Positions 8,751 to 18,440 are shown, numbered from the stretch's first letter. The stretch is DNA of 64,000 nucleotides from Flavobacterium sp. HTF (GCF_003105115.1 NZ_QETH01000008.1:1-64000), one strand, 5' to 3'. The notes: generated by a model from the sequence alone, not told the origin. Translations and numbers: made by a program.

Positions 8751-10535
8751 CTATTCGATTGTCATTGAACGGAGTTTTGTTCGGTATGCTTCAAGTGCTA
8801 TTGATTTGGAAATGATCCCGTAATATTTTTCATTTCGCAAAACGGGCAGAAAGGCTGTTTTTGATCTTTCGAATTTACTCATCACGATTTCCATACTATC
8901 AGTAGAAAAAATTGTTGCAGCAGGTGTTTTCATTACATCGCTGATTTTGGTATATTTTACACGATAGGCATTAAAAATGATTTCACGGATATCATTAAAA
9001 TGAACTATTCCGACCAAATCTTTATCATTATTGACCACGGCAAAAACGACCTGGTTAGAATGCGAAATCAAATCGACAAGTTTGCTTAAATTTTCATCCG
9101 GATGAACGGTTAAGTAATCGCACTGAATAATCGTATCAATATCTAATGTAGAAAGTATATTAGAATCTTTATTGCTCGTAAAAGCATGCCCTTTCTTGGC
9201 TAATCCTTTTACGTCAAGCGAATATTTCTCGAATTTTTTAGAAATGGCAAAACTTATGGAGGAAACAATCATAAGCGGAATCATTAATCCGTAACCGCCG
9301 GTAATTTCCGCAATTAAGAAAATAGCGGTAAGCGGAGCATGAAATAAGCCGCTAAGGATTCCTGCCATTCCTACCATTGTGAAATTTCCTATTGGGAGTT
9401 TTGACAAACCCGTCAGGCTGATAAATTTAGAGAAAAAATACCCAAGATAAGATCCTAAAAACAGGGAAGGAGCAAAGTTTCCTCCATTTCCGCCGCTTCC
9501 AATTGTAAGCCCCGATGCAAATACTTTTACCATCATCGTAGCCCCGACAAATAAAAGCAATACCCAGTTGTTATTCCTGAAATCTGCAAACAAAGTATTG
9601 TCCAGCAATTTTCCCGGATCTGTTTCAGATAAGGTTTTAATGCTTTCATACCCCTCACCAAACAAAGTGGGAAAGATAAAAATTAAAACAGCTAACAGTG
9701 AAGAACCAATAAATGCTTTTTTATAAGGCCCTATTTCGAGTTTAGAAAAATAATGTTCTACCCTTTGGAAATTTCTGGAATAATAAATAGCAGTAAGACC
9801 TGTCAGTACTCCTAAAAGTACATAAAAAGGAATATTATGATAATCAAAAGTTTGTTGCGTTTTAAAACTTAAAAGAATGGTTTCATCCAGAACAATAGCA
9901 GAAACCAAAGCACCCGTTGCTGCAGAAATCATAATAGGGGTGAATGCCGAAATACTGACATCTACCAGCAAAACTTCAATCGCAAAAAGAACCCCTGCAA
10001 TTGGGGCATTAAATGCTGCCGCAATTCCGGCTGCAACTCCACAACCAATAAGGAGCGTTCTGTCTTTATACGGTAATTTATAATTTTGGGCAAAATTAGA
10101 TCCAAAAGCGGCACCTGTTATCACAATCGGGCTTTCTAAACCAGCCGATCCTCCTAAACCTACTGTTAAGGAACTGGTTACGATCTGAGCATACATTTGC
10201 TTTTTCGGAATTATACTTGCTTTTTTTGCTACAGCATAAAGTATCTGCGAAGTTCCTTTCTGGATACTTCCGTTTAAAACTTTTTTCACCACCAAAACCG
10301 TCAGCAGAATTCCGATTATAGGCAAAATACTGTTGATAAAACTCAGTTTTAAAATTCCGTTAATATAAGTTGCAAACGAGAAAACACTGTGAGCAAATGT
10401 TTTCAGGACGATTACAGCAAGTGAACAAGAAATACCAATTAAAACACTTGATAAAAAAATAAATTGCTTTGGGGTCATTAATGATTGAGCCAAAGCAATA
10501 ATGCTTTCTAGTCTTCTGAAATATTTTTTTAGCAT
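8751..10535 (-). CDS. ClC-type chloride channel/transporter with CBS pair
   Basis: A 594-residue inner-membrane protein with about ten hydrophobic segments in residues 20-430. Selectivity-filter motifs are GSAGLESPIVI (equivalent of GxEGP, with the gating Glu retained) and GGNGGNFAPSLFLG (equivalent of GGxFAP). Residues from about 460 to the end form two CBS domains, which usually bind adenine nucleotides and gate the channel. The gating Glu argues for a Cl-/H+ antiporter, but the sequence does not prove it. It stands between fic and a protease gene, with no sign of shared function. Confidence 0.92.
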   Translation of the reverse strand: MLKKYFRRLESIIALAQSLMTPKQFIFLSSVLIGISCSLAVIVLKTFAHSVFSFATYINGILKLSFINSILPIIGILLTVLVVKKVLNGSIQKGTSQILYAVAKKASIIPKKQMYAQIVTSSLTVGLGGSAGLESPIVITGAAFGSNFAQNYKLPYKDRTLLIGCGVAAGIAAAFNAPIAGVLFAIEVLLVDVSISAFTPIMISAATGALVSAIVLDETILLSFKTQQTFDYHNIPFYVLLGVLTGLTAIYYSRNFQRVEHYFSKLEIGPYKKAFIGSSLLAVLIFIFPTLFGEGYESIKTLSETDPGKLLDNTLFADFRNNNWVLLLFVGATMMVKVFASGLTIGSGGNGGNFAPSLFLGSYLGYFFSKFISLTGLSKLPIGNFTMVGMAGILSGLFHAPLTAIFLIAEITGGYGLMIPLMIVSSISFAISKKFEKYSLDVKGLAKKGHAFTSNKDSNILSTLDIDTIIQCDYLTVHPDENLSKLVDLISHSNQVVFAVVNNDKDLVGIVHFNDIREIIFNAYRVKYTKISDVMKTPAATIFSTDSMEIVMSKFERSKTAFLPVLRNEKYYGIISKSIALEAYRTKLRSMTIE

Positions 10536-10617
10536 TCTCTTTAAAAAATTATGGGTATTGCAAATTTAGCCTTTTAATCCATAAAGTTAAGACAATAAAA
10601 TTTCTTATTTTTTAAAA

Positions 10618-11754
10618 TTAGTCAACTAATGCTGCGGCGTGTTTGGCAACAATCCCAAAATTGTACCCCTGGGCGGCATCATAACCTGCATAATTTACAG
10701 CAATCAGCTGACCACATTCATTGAAGACAGGGGAACCGCTTGCCCCATGTGTAGATGTTACATTATACTGAACACTTACACCATCAGATTCTTTATTTAT
10801 CTGACCTTCATATACCTGAACTTTAATACCGCTTCTTGTATTAGCAAGTGTCATTCCCATTGGATAGCCTATCAAAATAGCATTAGTTCCCGGTTTTATT
10901 TTAGCATCATCTGTAACGGCAGCATCCAAATCAACGATATTGCGAACAGATCCGGGCAATGTTTCGCTGGCTAATTGCAAAACGGCAACATCAACTTCAT
11001 TTCCGTCAGCGATTTTATAAACTTTACATTTTAGCCAGTCTTCTTTAGAACCATGAAGCGCCACACTTATCTCAACCGATTTTGAGCTTACGGTAATGTC
11101 ATCAACGCTTACATATTTTATTTCTTTTGCAGGAGCTGGTTCTGCAGTAGTAGTTTCTACAGCTTCAGGATTATCGTTTGCAGCCACAACTGCAGCACTA
11201 GAATCTACTACTGCGCTCGTTTCGTGAACGACATCTTCAGATTCTTCTCCTTCACCTTCTTCAGAATAATATTCATTCCAGTTTTTTTCAAGATAAGTCT
11301 TATAATCTCCTTCGCTTATAGAATCCGGCAGGATACCTGCAATATGTTCTTTTAAATAAGTAAAAGAATTGTTGCTGTCATCGCCATAAAGCCACGGTTC
11401 TGCAACATGATGATTGGTTACTATTTTTCCATCTTCTGAAACAAAAAATCCTGTTCCGGAGATTGTTTTTTCTTCTAAATTACTGTCATCAACTTCAAGC
11501 TGAAAAGGTTTAGATCCTTTTATTGATATTTCGACAGTATAAGTATGTTTTACTAAAACAACAGCATCTTTATATTTATCATAGATTTCTGTCTGGCCAT
11601 TTAAGCAGATTACTTCCTTTTTATTATACTTAGCCCAGATTTTAGGAATGAAAATAACGCCAGGTACTGCAACAATAGCGATTACAACTCCAATTTTGAT
11701 ATTTCTTGACTTTTTATTTGGTTGTTTTTCTTCTGAAAAGGATTCTTCCGACAT
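10618..11754 (-). CDS. Membrane-anchored trypsin-like serine protease
   Basis: A 378-residue protein with a charged N-terminus, one membrane segment at about residues 20-40 and an exported protease domain. The catalytic triad can be read: His in TNHHVAEPW, Asp in VDVAVLQL and Ser in STHGASGSPVFNE. Between His and Asp there is an unusual acidic and Ala/Val/Thr-rich insert of roughly 90 residues, likely a flexible linker. It has no PDZ domain, unlike HtrA/DegP. The ATG at 11752-11754 is preferred over an in-frame TTG nine codons upstream. Substrates cannot be inferred. Confidence 0.8.
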   Translation of the reverse strand: MSEESFSEEKQPNKKSRNIKIGVVIAIVAVPGVIFIPKIWAKYNKKEVICLNGQTEIYDKYKDAVVLVKHTYTVEISIKGSKPFQLEVDDSNLEEKTISGTGFFVSEDGKIVTNHHVAEPWLYGDDSNNSFTYLKEHIAGILPDSISEGDYKTYLEKNWNEYYSEEGEGEESEDVVHETSAVVDSSAAVVAANDNPEAVETTTAEPAPAKEIKYVSVDDITVSSKSVEISVALHGSKEDWLKCKVYKIADGNEVDVAVLQLASETLPGSVRNIVDLDAAVTDDAKIKPGTNAILIGYPMGMTLANTRSGIKVQVYEGQINKESDGVSVQYNVTSTHGASGSPVFNECGQLIAVNYAGYDAAQGYNFGIVAKHAAALVD

Positions 11755-11867
11755 AATGGTTTTGTTTAGTTTTGCGGTCAAATTTAGTAAAAAAAATATT
11801 CCATTTTTTCAAAAAACATTATGTCGGTATGTTATTTTTAACTGTTTTTAAATCAGTAGTTTAAGGG

Positions 11868-13553
11868 TTAGAGTCCAACTGCTTTATCATCACCTCGAAA
11901 GTCGGCACCACCTTCAAGTTCATTATTCGGAAGTACCAAAATAGCATCAACTTTTCCGATAATTGGTGTTGGTTTTTCGTTAATCAGGTATTTTTTTGAT
12001 TTCAGTTTTTCAATTGTATTCGGGTCAAATGTATCCGGTTCAAACGTGATTAAGTCAGGAAGCCACTGATGATGAAAACGCGGTGCATTTACGGCATCCT
12101 GCATGCTTAAATTATACTCATAAACATTTAATATAGTTTGCAAAACCGAAGTTATAATAGTAGAACCGCCGGGAGTCCCAACAACCATAAAAAGTTTTCC
12201 GTTTTTCTCTACGATGGTTGGCGTCATAGAACTCAGCATTCTTTTTTGGGGTGCAATGCTGTTAGCTTCATTTCCAACTAAACCAAACATGTTTGGAGAT
12301 CCTGGTTTGGCACTAAAATCATCCATTTCGTTATTCAGGAAGAAACCTAATTCATCACAATAATATTTAGATCCATAACCATCATTTAACGTGGTTGTTG
12401 CAGCAATAGCATTACCAAACTGATCCACAATAGAGTAGTGTGTCGTTTCTGTACTTTCGTTATAAGTTACTTTTCCTTCTTTTATTTCAGATGATAAACT
12501 GGCTTTTTCAGGATTAAAAGTTGACATTCTGTCCTTCAGATAAGCATCGGCTAATAACGCTTTTAGCGGAATTTTGACAAAATCAGGATCACCCAAAAAA
12601 TAGCTTCTGTCTGCGTAAGCTCTTCTTTCTGCTTCAACAATTATCTGAATGGATTCATCTGAATTATGCCCCAGCTTTGATAAATCATACGGCTCAATCA
12701 TTTTTAAAATCTGCGCTAAACAAATTCCGCCGCTGCTTGGTGGCGACATCGATGTGATTTTTAAATCTTTATAAGTAAATTGTAAAGGCTTTCTCCATTT
12801 GGCTTCATATTTTGCTAAATCCTTCATGGTGATAATACCACCTTTTTGCTTTAAATAATCAACCAGAATTTTAGCGGTTTCACCTTTATAAAATTCATCC
12901 CTCCCATTTTTCTGGATTCTTTTTAAAGTCTTTGCTAAAGCAGGATATTTAATAGTGTCATTTTCTTTGAAAGTTCTTGATGCATCAGAAGTTTCACCAT
13001 TTATTTTTACAATACTTTCATGATAATCCTTTAAGCTTTTTTCCTGTTTTTTAGTGACAATTACACCTCTTTCCGCAAGTGCAATTACAGGTTTCAAAAT
13101 TTCGGACATTGGCATGGAACCGAACTTTTTATGTACGGCAAAAACGCCCGCGATAGTTCCCGGAACTCCGATTGCTAATGCTGTTTGGGTACTTTTACCT
13201 TTAATAACATTTCCGTCCTTGTCTAAAAACATATCTTTTGTTGCAGCCAAAGGTGCTTTTTCACGATAATCCAAAGATCCGACTTCGCCATTTTCTTTTC
13301 TGTAAACCATAAAACCGCCACCGCCAATATTTCCGGCAAACGGAAAAGAAACCGCCAGTGCCAGTTCTGTACCCACCATGGCATCAAAAGCATTTCCGCC
13401 GTTTTTCATAATATCGGCACCAATTTTAGAAGCTTCCTGACGGGCAGAAACGACCATCGCTTTGGTAACCACCAAACCTGTTGGCTTAACCGGATTTTGC
13501 TGCGCCGTGCAACTGATATAGATAAAGGTAACCAGGAGTGTTATTTTTCTCAT
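11868..13553 (-). CDS. ggt: Gamma-glutamyltranspeptidase, lipoprotein form
   Basis: A 561-residue N-terminal-nucleophile hydrolase that cleaves the gamma-glutamyl bond of glutathione and related peptides. The self-processing site is read at TTHYSIVD, making Thr370 the nucleophile of the small subunit. The GGGFMVYR segment and the Gly-rich PGGSTII region are family hallmarks. The N-terminus ends in YISC (Cys15), a lipobox, so the enzyme should be lipid-anchored in the periplasm or outer membrane. Its ATG overlaps the stop of the upstream acpH gene (ATGA), so the two are translationally coupled; no functional link between them is known to me. Confidence 0.95.
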   Translation of the reverse strand: MRKITLLVTFIYISCTAQQNPVKPTGLVVTKAMVVSARQEASKIGADIMKNGGNAFDAMVGTELALAVSFPFAGNIGGGGFMVYRKENGEVGSLDYREKAPLAATKDMFLDKDGNVIKGKSTQTALAIGVPGTIAGVFAVHKKFGSMPMSEILKPVIALAERGVIVTKKQEKSLKDYHESIVKINGETSDASRTFKENDTIKYPALAKTLKRIQKNGRDEFYKGETAKILVDYLKQKGGIITMKDLAKYEAKWRKPLQFTYKDLKITSMSPPSSGGICLAQILKMIEPYDLSKLGHNSDESIQIIVEAERRAYADRSYFLGDPDFVKIPLKALLADAYLKDRMSTFNPEKASLSSEIKEGKVTYNESTETTHYSIVDQFGNAIAATTTLNDGYGSKYYCDELGFFLNNEMDDFSAKPGSPNMFGLVGNEANSIAPQKRMLSSMTPTIVEKNGKLFMVVGTPGGSTIITSVLQTILNVYEYNLSMQDAVNAPRFHHQWLPDLITFEPDTFDPNTIEKLKSKKYLINEKPTPIIGKVDAILVLPNNELEGGADFRGDDKAVGL

Positions 13554-14134
13554 AGTAAGAGTAATTTTTGTTTTGCATTCACTTTTATATCTTCAAAAAA
13601 GAGTGTGAATTCCTGTTCAAATTCAGTATAGAATTCCTTTAATTCCGTACTGGCAAACTGCATTTTTGATTCGTTTCTCGATCTTCTGTCCATTTGGGTC
13701 AGAATCTGATGGATTCCTTCTACGGTACGGTAACTCAAAAGCCAGTTTCTCTGAATCATATACGGCATTAAGTCCTGCGTTTTTTCAGTCAGGATATCAT
13801 AATTTTCATGTAATGATTTGTAAAATCGGTTAATAAAACTTTCCAGTTTTTCATCCGAATACTGCTCCCAGTTTTTGGCTAAGAAATGATCATAGAGAAT
13901 GTCGACAATTACTCCGGCATAGTGATGGTACTTTTCGTGCAGCCTTTTGGTACTCTGTCTGAAAATATCATGCGAATCAGTATAAGTATCTATAAAACGG
14001 TGTAAAAGAATTCCTTTTTGGACATCTTCCGGAAAATGTTCAAACTGTTTTCCGCGAATTCCGTCGGCCATAAAATTACCGATTTTGATTAAGTCGTTAT
14101 CCCCTGAAAGATAGATGTGGGCTAGGAAGTTCAT
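13550..14134 (-). CDS. acpH: Acyl carrier protein phosphodiesterase
   Basis: A 194-residue HD-like protein of the AcpH (DUF479) family, which removes 4'-phosphopantetheine from holo-ACP. It starts MNFLAHIYLS and continues with GNFMADGIRG, GILLHRFIDTYTDSH and DILYDHFLAKNW, all diagnostic blocks. Length matches the family. It is first in a two-gene unit with ggt. Upstream, toward the divergent glmM, lie a short perfect inverted repeat and degenerate repeats. Confidence 0.9.
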   Translation of the reverse strand: MNFLAHIYLSGDNDLIKIGNFMADGIRGKQFEHFPEDVQKGILLHRFIDTYTDSHDIFRQSTKRLHEKYHHYAGVIVDILYDHFLAKNWEQYSDEKLESFINRFYKSLHENYDILTEKTQDLMPYMIQRNWLLSYRTVEGIHQILTQMDRRSRNESKMQFASTELKEFYTEFEQEFTLFFEDIKVNAKQKLLLL

Positions 14135-14140
14135 TTTTTT

Positions 14141-14283
14141 TAAGATGCTAAGGTTCTATGTTGGTAAGAACCTGAGTTATTTAGTAAAAGTATGAAAACT
14201 TTTTCATACCATTTTAGTGATGTACGGCTTCGATACTCAATTTTATTAAAATCTTAGCTACTTAGAGCCTTAGAACCTTTTTA
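14141..14283. repeat. Inverted repeats between divergent acpH and glmM
   Basis: Two structures. GTATGAAAA-CT-TTTTCATAC (14190-14209) is a perfect dyad. Farther out, TAAGATGCTAAGGTTCT near 14141 and the complement of CTTAGAGCCTTAGAACCTT (14264-14282) form a degenerate long inverted repeat, similar to spacer repeats I recall in flavobacteria. The dyad could be an operator for either gene. Confidence 0.5.
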
Positions 14284-14290
14284 ACTTTTC

Positions 14291-14298
14291 TATATTTG
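14291..14298 (+). promoter_or_regulatory. glmM promoter -7 box
   Basis: TATATTTG is an exact TAnnTTTG match, 25 bases before the glmM ATG. Confidence 0.65.
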
Positions 14299-14323
14299 TA
14301 ATTGGTAACCATAACTCACAAAA

Positions 14324-15712
14324 ATGACTTTAATAAAATCTATCTCAGGAATACGCGGAACTATCGGCGGAAAAGTTGGAGATAATCTGACGCCTGTTGA
14401 TGCCGTAAAATTTGCATCGGCTTACGGAACCTTTCTTAAAAATAATACTTCTAAAGAAAAATTAACGGTTGTAATTGGTCGCGATGCCAGAATTTCCGGC
14501 CCGATGATTCATAACCTTGTTGTAAATACACTGATTGGTTTAGGAATAAATGTAATTGATCTTGGACTTTCTACAACACCAACTGTAGAAATTGCCGTAC
14601 CACTTGAAAAAGCAGACGGAGGAATCATTCTTACGGCTTCTCATAATCCTAAACAATGGAATGCCTTAAAATTACTGAATGAAAAAGGAGAATTCCTGAG
14701 CGGTGCTGAAGGAGCTAAAATCCTTGAAATTGCAGAAGCAGAAGCTTTCGACTTTTCAGATGTTGATAACCTTGGAGAAATCACGGTTAATGATGCTTAC
14801 ATGGATATTCATATCGACGAGGTTTTAAATTTACCTTTGGTAGATGTCGAAGCTGTAAAAGCGGCCAAATTTAAAGTAGTTGTTGATGGCGTAAATTCAT
14901 CGGGTGGAATTATTATCCCGAAATTATTGGAATTAATGGGCGTTGAAGTTGTAAAATTATACTGCGAGCCAAACGGACATTTTCCTCATAACCCTGAGCC
15001 TTTAAAAGAACATTTAACTGATATTTCTGAATTGGTTGTAAAAGAAAAAGCACATTTGGGAGTTGTTGTGGATCCTGATGTAGATCGTCTGGCTTTTATC
15101 AGCGAAGACGGAGAAATGTTTGGTGAAGAATATACTCTGGTAGCCTGTGCCGATTATGTGTTGAGCAAAACGCCTGGAAATACGGTTTCGAATATGTCAT
15201 CTTCACGTGCTTTGCGTGACGTAACAGTGGGGCATAAAGGAAAGTACGAAGCCAGTGCAGTAGGCGAGGTGAATGTAGTGGAATTAATGAAAAAAAATAA
15301 TGCCATCATCGGAGGTGAAGGAAATGGCGGAATTATATATCCTGAATCACATTACGGACGTGACAGTTTGGTTGGAGTAGCTTTATTCCTTACCCATCTG
15401 GCAAACAAAAAAATGTCTGTTTCGGCTTTGAGAGCTTCATATCCTGAATATTATATGAGTAAAAACAAAATCGAATTGACTCCGCAAATTGATGTTGATG
15501 CAATTTTGGTGGCCATGACGGAGAAATATAAAAATGAGGATATTTCTACAATTGATGGTGTTAAAATTGATTTTGCAACAGAATGGGTTCATTTGAGAAA
15601 ATCAAATACAGAACCAATTATCAGAATTTATACAGAAGCGCCTTCACAGGAAACTGCGGATAAGCTTGCACTTCGAATTATAGATGAAATAAAAGCTATA
15701 GCAGGGATTTAA
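14324..15712 (+). CDS. glmM: Phosphoglucosamine mutase (alpha-D-phosphohexomutase family)
   Basis: A 462-residue alpha-D-phosphohexomutase. Family blocks in order: TASHNPKQWNALK, whose Ser is the phosphoserine; DPDVDRLAF, the Mg-binding loop; GEGNGGII, sugar specificity; and RKSNTEPIIRIYTEA, phosphate binding. GlmM converts glucosamine-6-phosphate to the 1-phosphate for UDP-GlcNAc, peptidoglycan and LPS. GEGNGG at the sugar loop fits GlmM or a bacterial phosphomannomutase; GlmM is the usual assignment for this lineage. Strong own promoter and a bidirectional terminator behind it. Confidence 0.88.
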   Translation: MTLIKSISGIRGTIGGKVGDNLTPVDAVKFASAYGTFLKNNTSKEKLTVVIGRDARISGPMIHNLVVNTLIGLGINVIDLGLSTTPTVEIAVPLEKADGGIILTASHNPKQWNALKLLNEKGEFLSGAEGAKILEIAEAEAFDFSDVDNLGEITVNDAYMDIHIDEVLNLPLVDVEAVKAAKFKVVVDGVNSSGGIIIPKLLELMGVEVVKLYCEPNGHFPHNPEPLKEHLTDISELVVKEKAHLGVVVDPDVDRLAFISEDGEMFGEEYTLVACADYVLSKTPGNTVSNMSSSRALRDVTVGHKGKYEASAVGEVNVVELMKKNNAIIGGEGNGGIIYPESHYGRDSLVGVALFLTHLANKKMSVSALRASYPEYYMSKNKIELTPQIDVDAILVAMTEKYKNEDISTIDGVKIDFATEWVHLRKSNTEPIIRIYTEAPSQETADKLALRIIDEIKAIAGI

Positions 15713-15732
15713 ATTTTTGTTTAAACATAAAA

Positions 15733-15765
15733 AAAAACTCTTTCGTTAATTCGAAAGAGTTTTTT
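15733..15765. terminator. Bidirectional terminator between glmM and the GH128-type gene
   Basis: AAAAACTCTTTCG / CGAAAGAGTTTTT around a 6-base loop, with A- and T-runs at both ends, between convergent genes. Confidence 0.88.
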
Positions 15766-15788
15766 GCTTTTAGAAGAAATATAAAGTT

Positions 15789-17273
15789 TTAGTTCTTTAT
15801 AATTTTTAATGATTTTTTAATCTTTCCGTATTGTGCATTTACAATATAAACACCACTCGAAAGTTTTTCACCAATCCTGATATCTTCATTTGTAAAATAA
15901 GCATCCGATGAATAACAAACTGTTCCTTTCATATCAACAATTTTTAAACGCAAAGGTTCTGTAGTTTCAGATTTGATATGAAGTGTGGACTGATACTTAA
16001 CAGGATTCGGATAAATGGTAAAAGAATCTTTTTCCAAAACAGGATCATTGACACCTAAATTTGAAGTCGTAACATCAATATAATTAAAGTTCATATCATC
16101 AGATTTGAATTTAATTTTTAAGTACACTTCGCCTTTTGGCAAAACAACTCCGGTTACAACTTTATCCGCATACGTTTGAGCACCACCCGTGGCAGGAAAA
16201 GTTTCATCCGTTTTTACCACAGCATCATTGACCAGGATATCAAATTTACCGGGATTAGTGAGAGCAGCAACTCTAAAAGTAAGCTGGTATGTTCCTGCAT
16301 CAGCTACATTAATTATAAATTCATTCCAGTCGCCTGTATTTATAGAACTTACATTTTGTCCCGTATTAGCATCTGTTGTGTTTTGCAGGGTCGTACCTTT
16401 TCTGCGATAATGTTTGTTTGCCGTAATTCTTCCCGGAACATTCATTTTTTTGCTTGTGTAGGGAGCATTGATATATTCTGTTCCAATTGGTTTTAAAACT
16501 CCGCTAGTGGCACTTAATAGCTGACCTTCGAGCATATCGGTCCAGTCTGCCGGTACTCTTCCTGTAAACCAGGAATACCTGTAAATATCCGGATCGTTTT
16601 CAAAACTGGTCAGGATATCCTTCATAAAAGCTATTTTCTGATCGGATGTCTGAATTACCCTGTTGGCAAATTCGGTTACCCATACAGGTCGATTATATTT
16701 TTTGAGGAGTCCGGTTACCCCGACAACAGAGCCGGCAGTATTATCATAGGTATGAAAAGCAATATAGTCAACTTTGCAATTCGGGCATAAAGCAAAGAAT
16801 TCGTCATGCCAGACAATAGGACTACTATAACCTCCGTAATTTTGAGGACCATTATAGGCTGGTGAAGCACTTACAATTTCCAGGTTTTTGGCGGCAGCAA
16901 TTTTTTCAACATTTCCCCATGCATTAACTGCTTCTTGTGGGGTTAGTTTTGCTCCGTCATTAAAATTAGGCTCATTAAATGCTAATAAATATTTTGTACC
17001 CGGTTTTATTTTATTGATAAAACCCTGAACATCGGCATCGCTTATCTTTCCCCAGACCATTGGTACAAATTCAACGCCTAAGGATTCATAATCTGCCCTG
17101 ACGTCTGTGTCTGGTTCAGAAAACCAGTTGTACCACCAGGAAACTCCGGGCTTTAGTGCCAGTAAATCAGCCTTGGAGTGATAGCCATACGCGATACCGC
17201 GTTTCGGACTCTGGGCTGAAATGGCTGTCATGAGAAATAACAGCAAACAAGTAAAAATTAATTTTTTGATCAT
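15789..17273 (-). CDS. Secreted GH128-type glycoside hydrolase with carbohydrate-binding module and T9SS sorting domain
   Basis: A 494-residue exported enzyme. Residues 1-20 are the signal peptide. Residues 22-255 form an Asl1/GH128-type TIM barrel with likely acid/base Glu101 in FNEPNF and nucleophile Glu201 in WVTEFAN. Residues about 275-405 resemble a CBM6-like jelly roll. From about 418, YPNPVKYQSTLHI through SLKIIKN is a type A T9SS C-terminal domain. GH128 enzymes cut beta-1,3-glucans, so a role in laminarin or fungal-glucan use is likely. It has its own TATATTTG promoter and no SusCD-like genes nearby. Confidence 0.85.
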   Translation of the reverse strand: MIKKLIFTCLLLFLMTAISAQSPKRGIAYGYHSKADLLALKPGVSWWYNWFSEPDTDVRADYESLGVEFVPMVWGKISDADVQGFINKIKPGTKYLLAFNEPNFNDGAKLTPQEAVNAWGNVEKIAAAKNLEIVSASPAYNGPQNYGGYSSPIVWHDEFFALCPNCKVDYIAFHTYDNTAGSVVGVTGLLKKYNRPVWVTEFANRVIQTSDQKIAFMKDILTSFENDPDIYRYSWFTGRVPADWTDMLEGQLLSATSGVLKPIGTEYINAPYTSKKMNVPGRITANKHYRRKGTTLQNTTDANTGQNVSSINTGDWNEFIINVADAGTYQLTFRVAALTNPGKFDILVNDAVVKTDETFPATGGAQTYADKVVTGVVLPKGEVYLKIKFKSDDMNFNYIDVTTSNLGVNDPVLEKDSFTIYPNPVKYQSTLHIKSETTEPLRLKIVDMKGTVCYSSDAYFTNEDIRIGEKLSSGVYIVNAQYGKIKKSLKIIKN

Positions 17274-17308
17274 GGTTGTGATTTTGGGGGTTGTTAAAAA
17301 AACTAGTT

Positions 17309-17316
17309 CAAATATA
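17309..17316 (-). promoter_or_regulatory. Promoter -7 box of the GH128-type gene
   Basis: TATATTTG on the minus strand, 36 bases before the ATG. Confidence 0.6.
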
Positions 17317-17415
17317 TATAGTTTCTTTTTTTATTTTGATAAAAAAATCATTACAAAAACACATCAATAATTACCCGCTTCAGAGTGTGTGATTTATTTC
17401 TTTTTGAAAATAAAA

Positions 17416-17442
17416 AATCCAGAGAGCTTTCGCTTCTGGATT
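17416..17442 (-). terminator. Terminator of the acyltransferase gene
   Basis: AATCCAG / CTGGATT arms with a further GC-paired inner stem and, on the minus strand, a T-rich tract after the hairpin. It lies just beyond the acyltransferase stop. Confidence 0.75.
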
Positions 17443-17452
17443 CTTATTTTAA

Positions 17453-18328
17453 TTATTTGTCAATTCTGTGTTTCCATCTTTTGTGGGTCCAAAGATAATA
17501 TTCAGGAGCTTCAAGAATTTGCTTTTCTACCTCCTGCAGGTATTTTTCTGTAACGTCAAAATTTGGATATTCATTAGGATTGTCTGCTATAGGCATAAAA
17601 GTTGCCTCATAATGCCCTCTTGATAGTTTCTTCACCTTTACAAATATGACACTCAAATCATATTTTTTGGCCAGCATTTCGGCACCCGTATGTACAGGAG
17701 CTTCGACACCCATAAATTTCATTGAATGAAAAATTCTGTCCAGTTTTGGCGATTGATCGCTTGCCAGGCCATACATGCTTAAAATTCCGTCACGCTGATT
17801 TTGTGCCATCATCGGAATAGCCTGTTTGGTCTCAATCAATTCGGTTTGGTATTTTGATCGTATTTTTCGAATTAATTTATCAAAATAAGGATTAGCCAGT
17901 TTTTTGTAAACAGCCACTCCCTGAAAACCAATTTTCGGGTTAATCGTCATAAGCCACTCATAACTGGCATAGTGTGAAGCTACAAGAATCACGCTTTTTC
18001 CTTTTTTGGCATAATCCAAAACCAAATCAAGATTGGTTACCTTAAATCTTTTATCCATTTCCTCTGCAGAAATGCTCATGGTTTTAATCATTTCCAGAAA
18101 CATATCGCACATATGGCTGTAGAATTTTTTTTCGATAATCTTTCTTTCAGAATCATTTAAATGCGGCAAAGCAAGTGCCAGGTTCTCGCGAACTACTTTT
18201 CTTCTATATCCAATGATATGATATACAAGAAAATAAACACAATCAGAAAACCAGTAAAATAATCTAAAAGGAAGTATAGAGATAAGCCAGAGTAAAGGGT
18301 AGGCCAGTATATAAACAATAAATTGCAT
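17453..18328 (-). CDS. LpxL/HtrB-type lysophospholipid acyltransferase
   Basis: A 291-residue membrane-anchored acyltransferase of the lipid A biosynthesis (LpxL/HtrB) family. A hydrophobic N-terminal segment (residues 2-30) is followed by the catalytic HxxxxE motif, seen as SHYASYEW. It probably transfers a secondary acyl chain to lipid A at the inner membrane, or to ornithine-type lipids. The start is set at ATG 18326-18328 because a TATATTTG promoter box lies directly before it; the longer frame would begin upstream of that promoter. A terminator follows the gene. Confidence 0.85.
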   Translation of the reverse strand: MQFIVYILAYPLLWLISILPFRLFYWFSDCVYFLVYHIIGYRRKVVRENLALALPHLNDSERKIIEKKFYSHMCDMFLEMIKTMSISAEEMDKRFKVTNLDLVLDYAKKGKSVILVASHYASYEWLMTINPKIGFQGVAVYKKLANPYFDKLIRKIRSKYQTELIETKQAIPMMAQNQRDGILSMYGLASDQSPKLDRIFHSMKFMGVEAPVHTGAEMLAKKYDLSVIFVKVKKLSRGHYEATFMPIADNPNEYPNFDVTEKYLQEVEKQILEAPEYYLWTHKRWKHRIDK

Positions 18329-18342
18329 GAAATTCTTTTTTT

Positions 18343-18350
18343 GCAAATAT
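18343..18350 (-). promoter_or_regulatory. Promoter -7 box of the acyltransferase gene
   Basis: TATATTTG on the minus strand, 15 bases before the chosen ATG. It decides the start codon of that gene. Confidence 0.6.
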
Positions 18351-18410
18351 AAAGTAAAAATGAATATCACCGATAATTTGGTTTCTTACTCCCTTATGTA
18401 CGATAATGAT

Positions 18411-18418
18411 TATATTTG
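18411..18418 (+). promoter_or_regulatory. Promoter -7 box of the rhomboid gene
   Basis: TATATTTG, 22 bases before the rhomboid ATG. It forms a divergent pair with the acyltransferase promoter. Confidence 0.6.
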
Positions 18419-18440
18419 CTCTTCACATTAATTAATTTTT

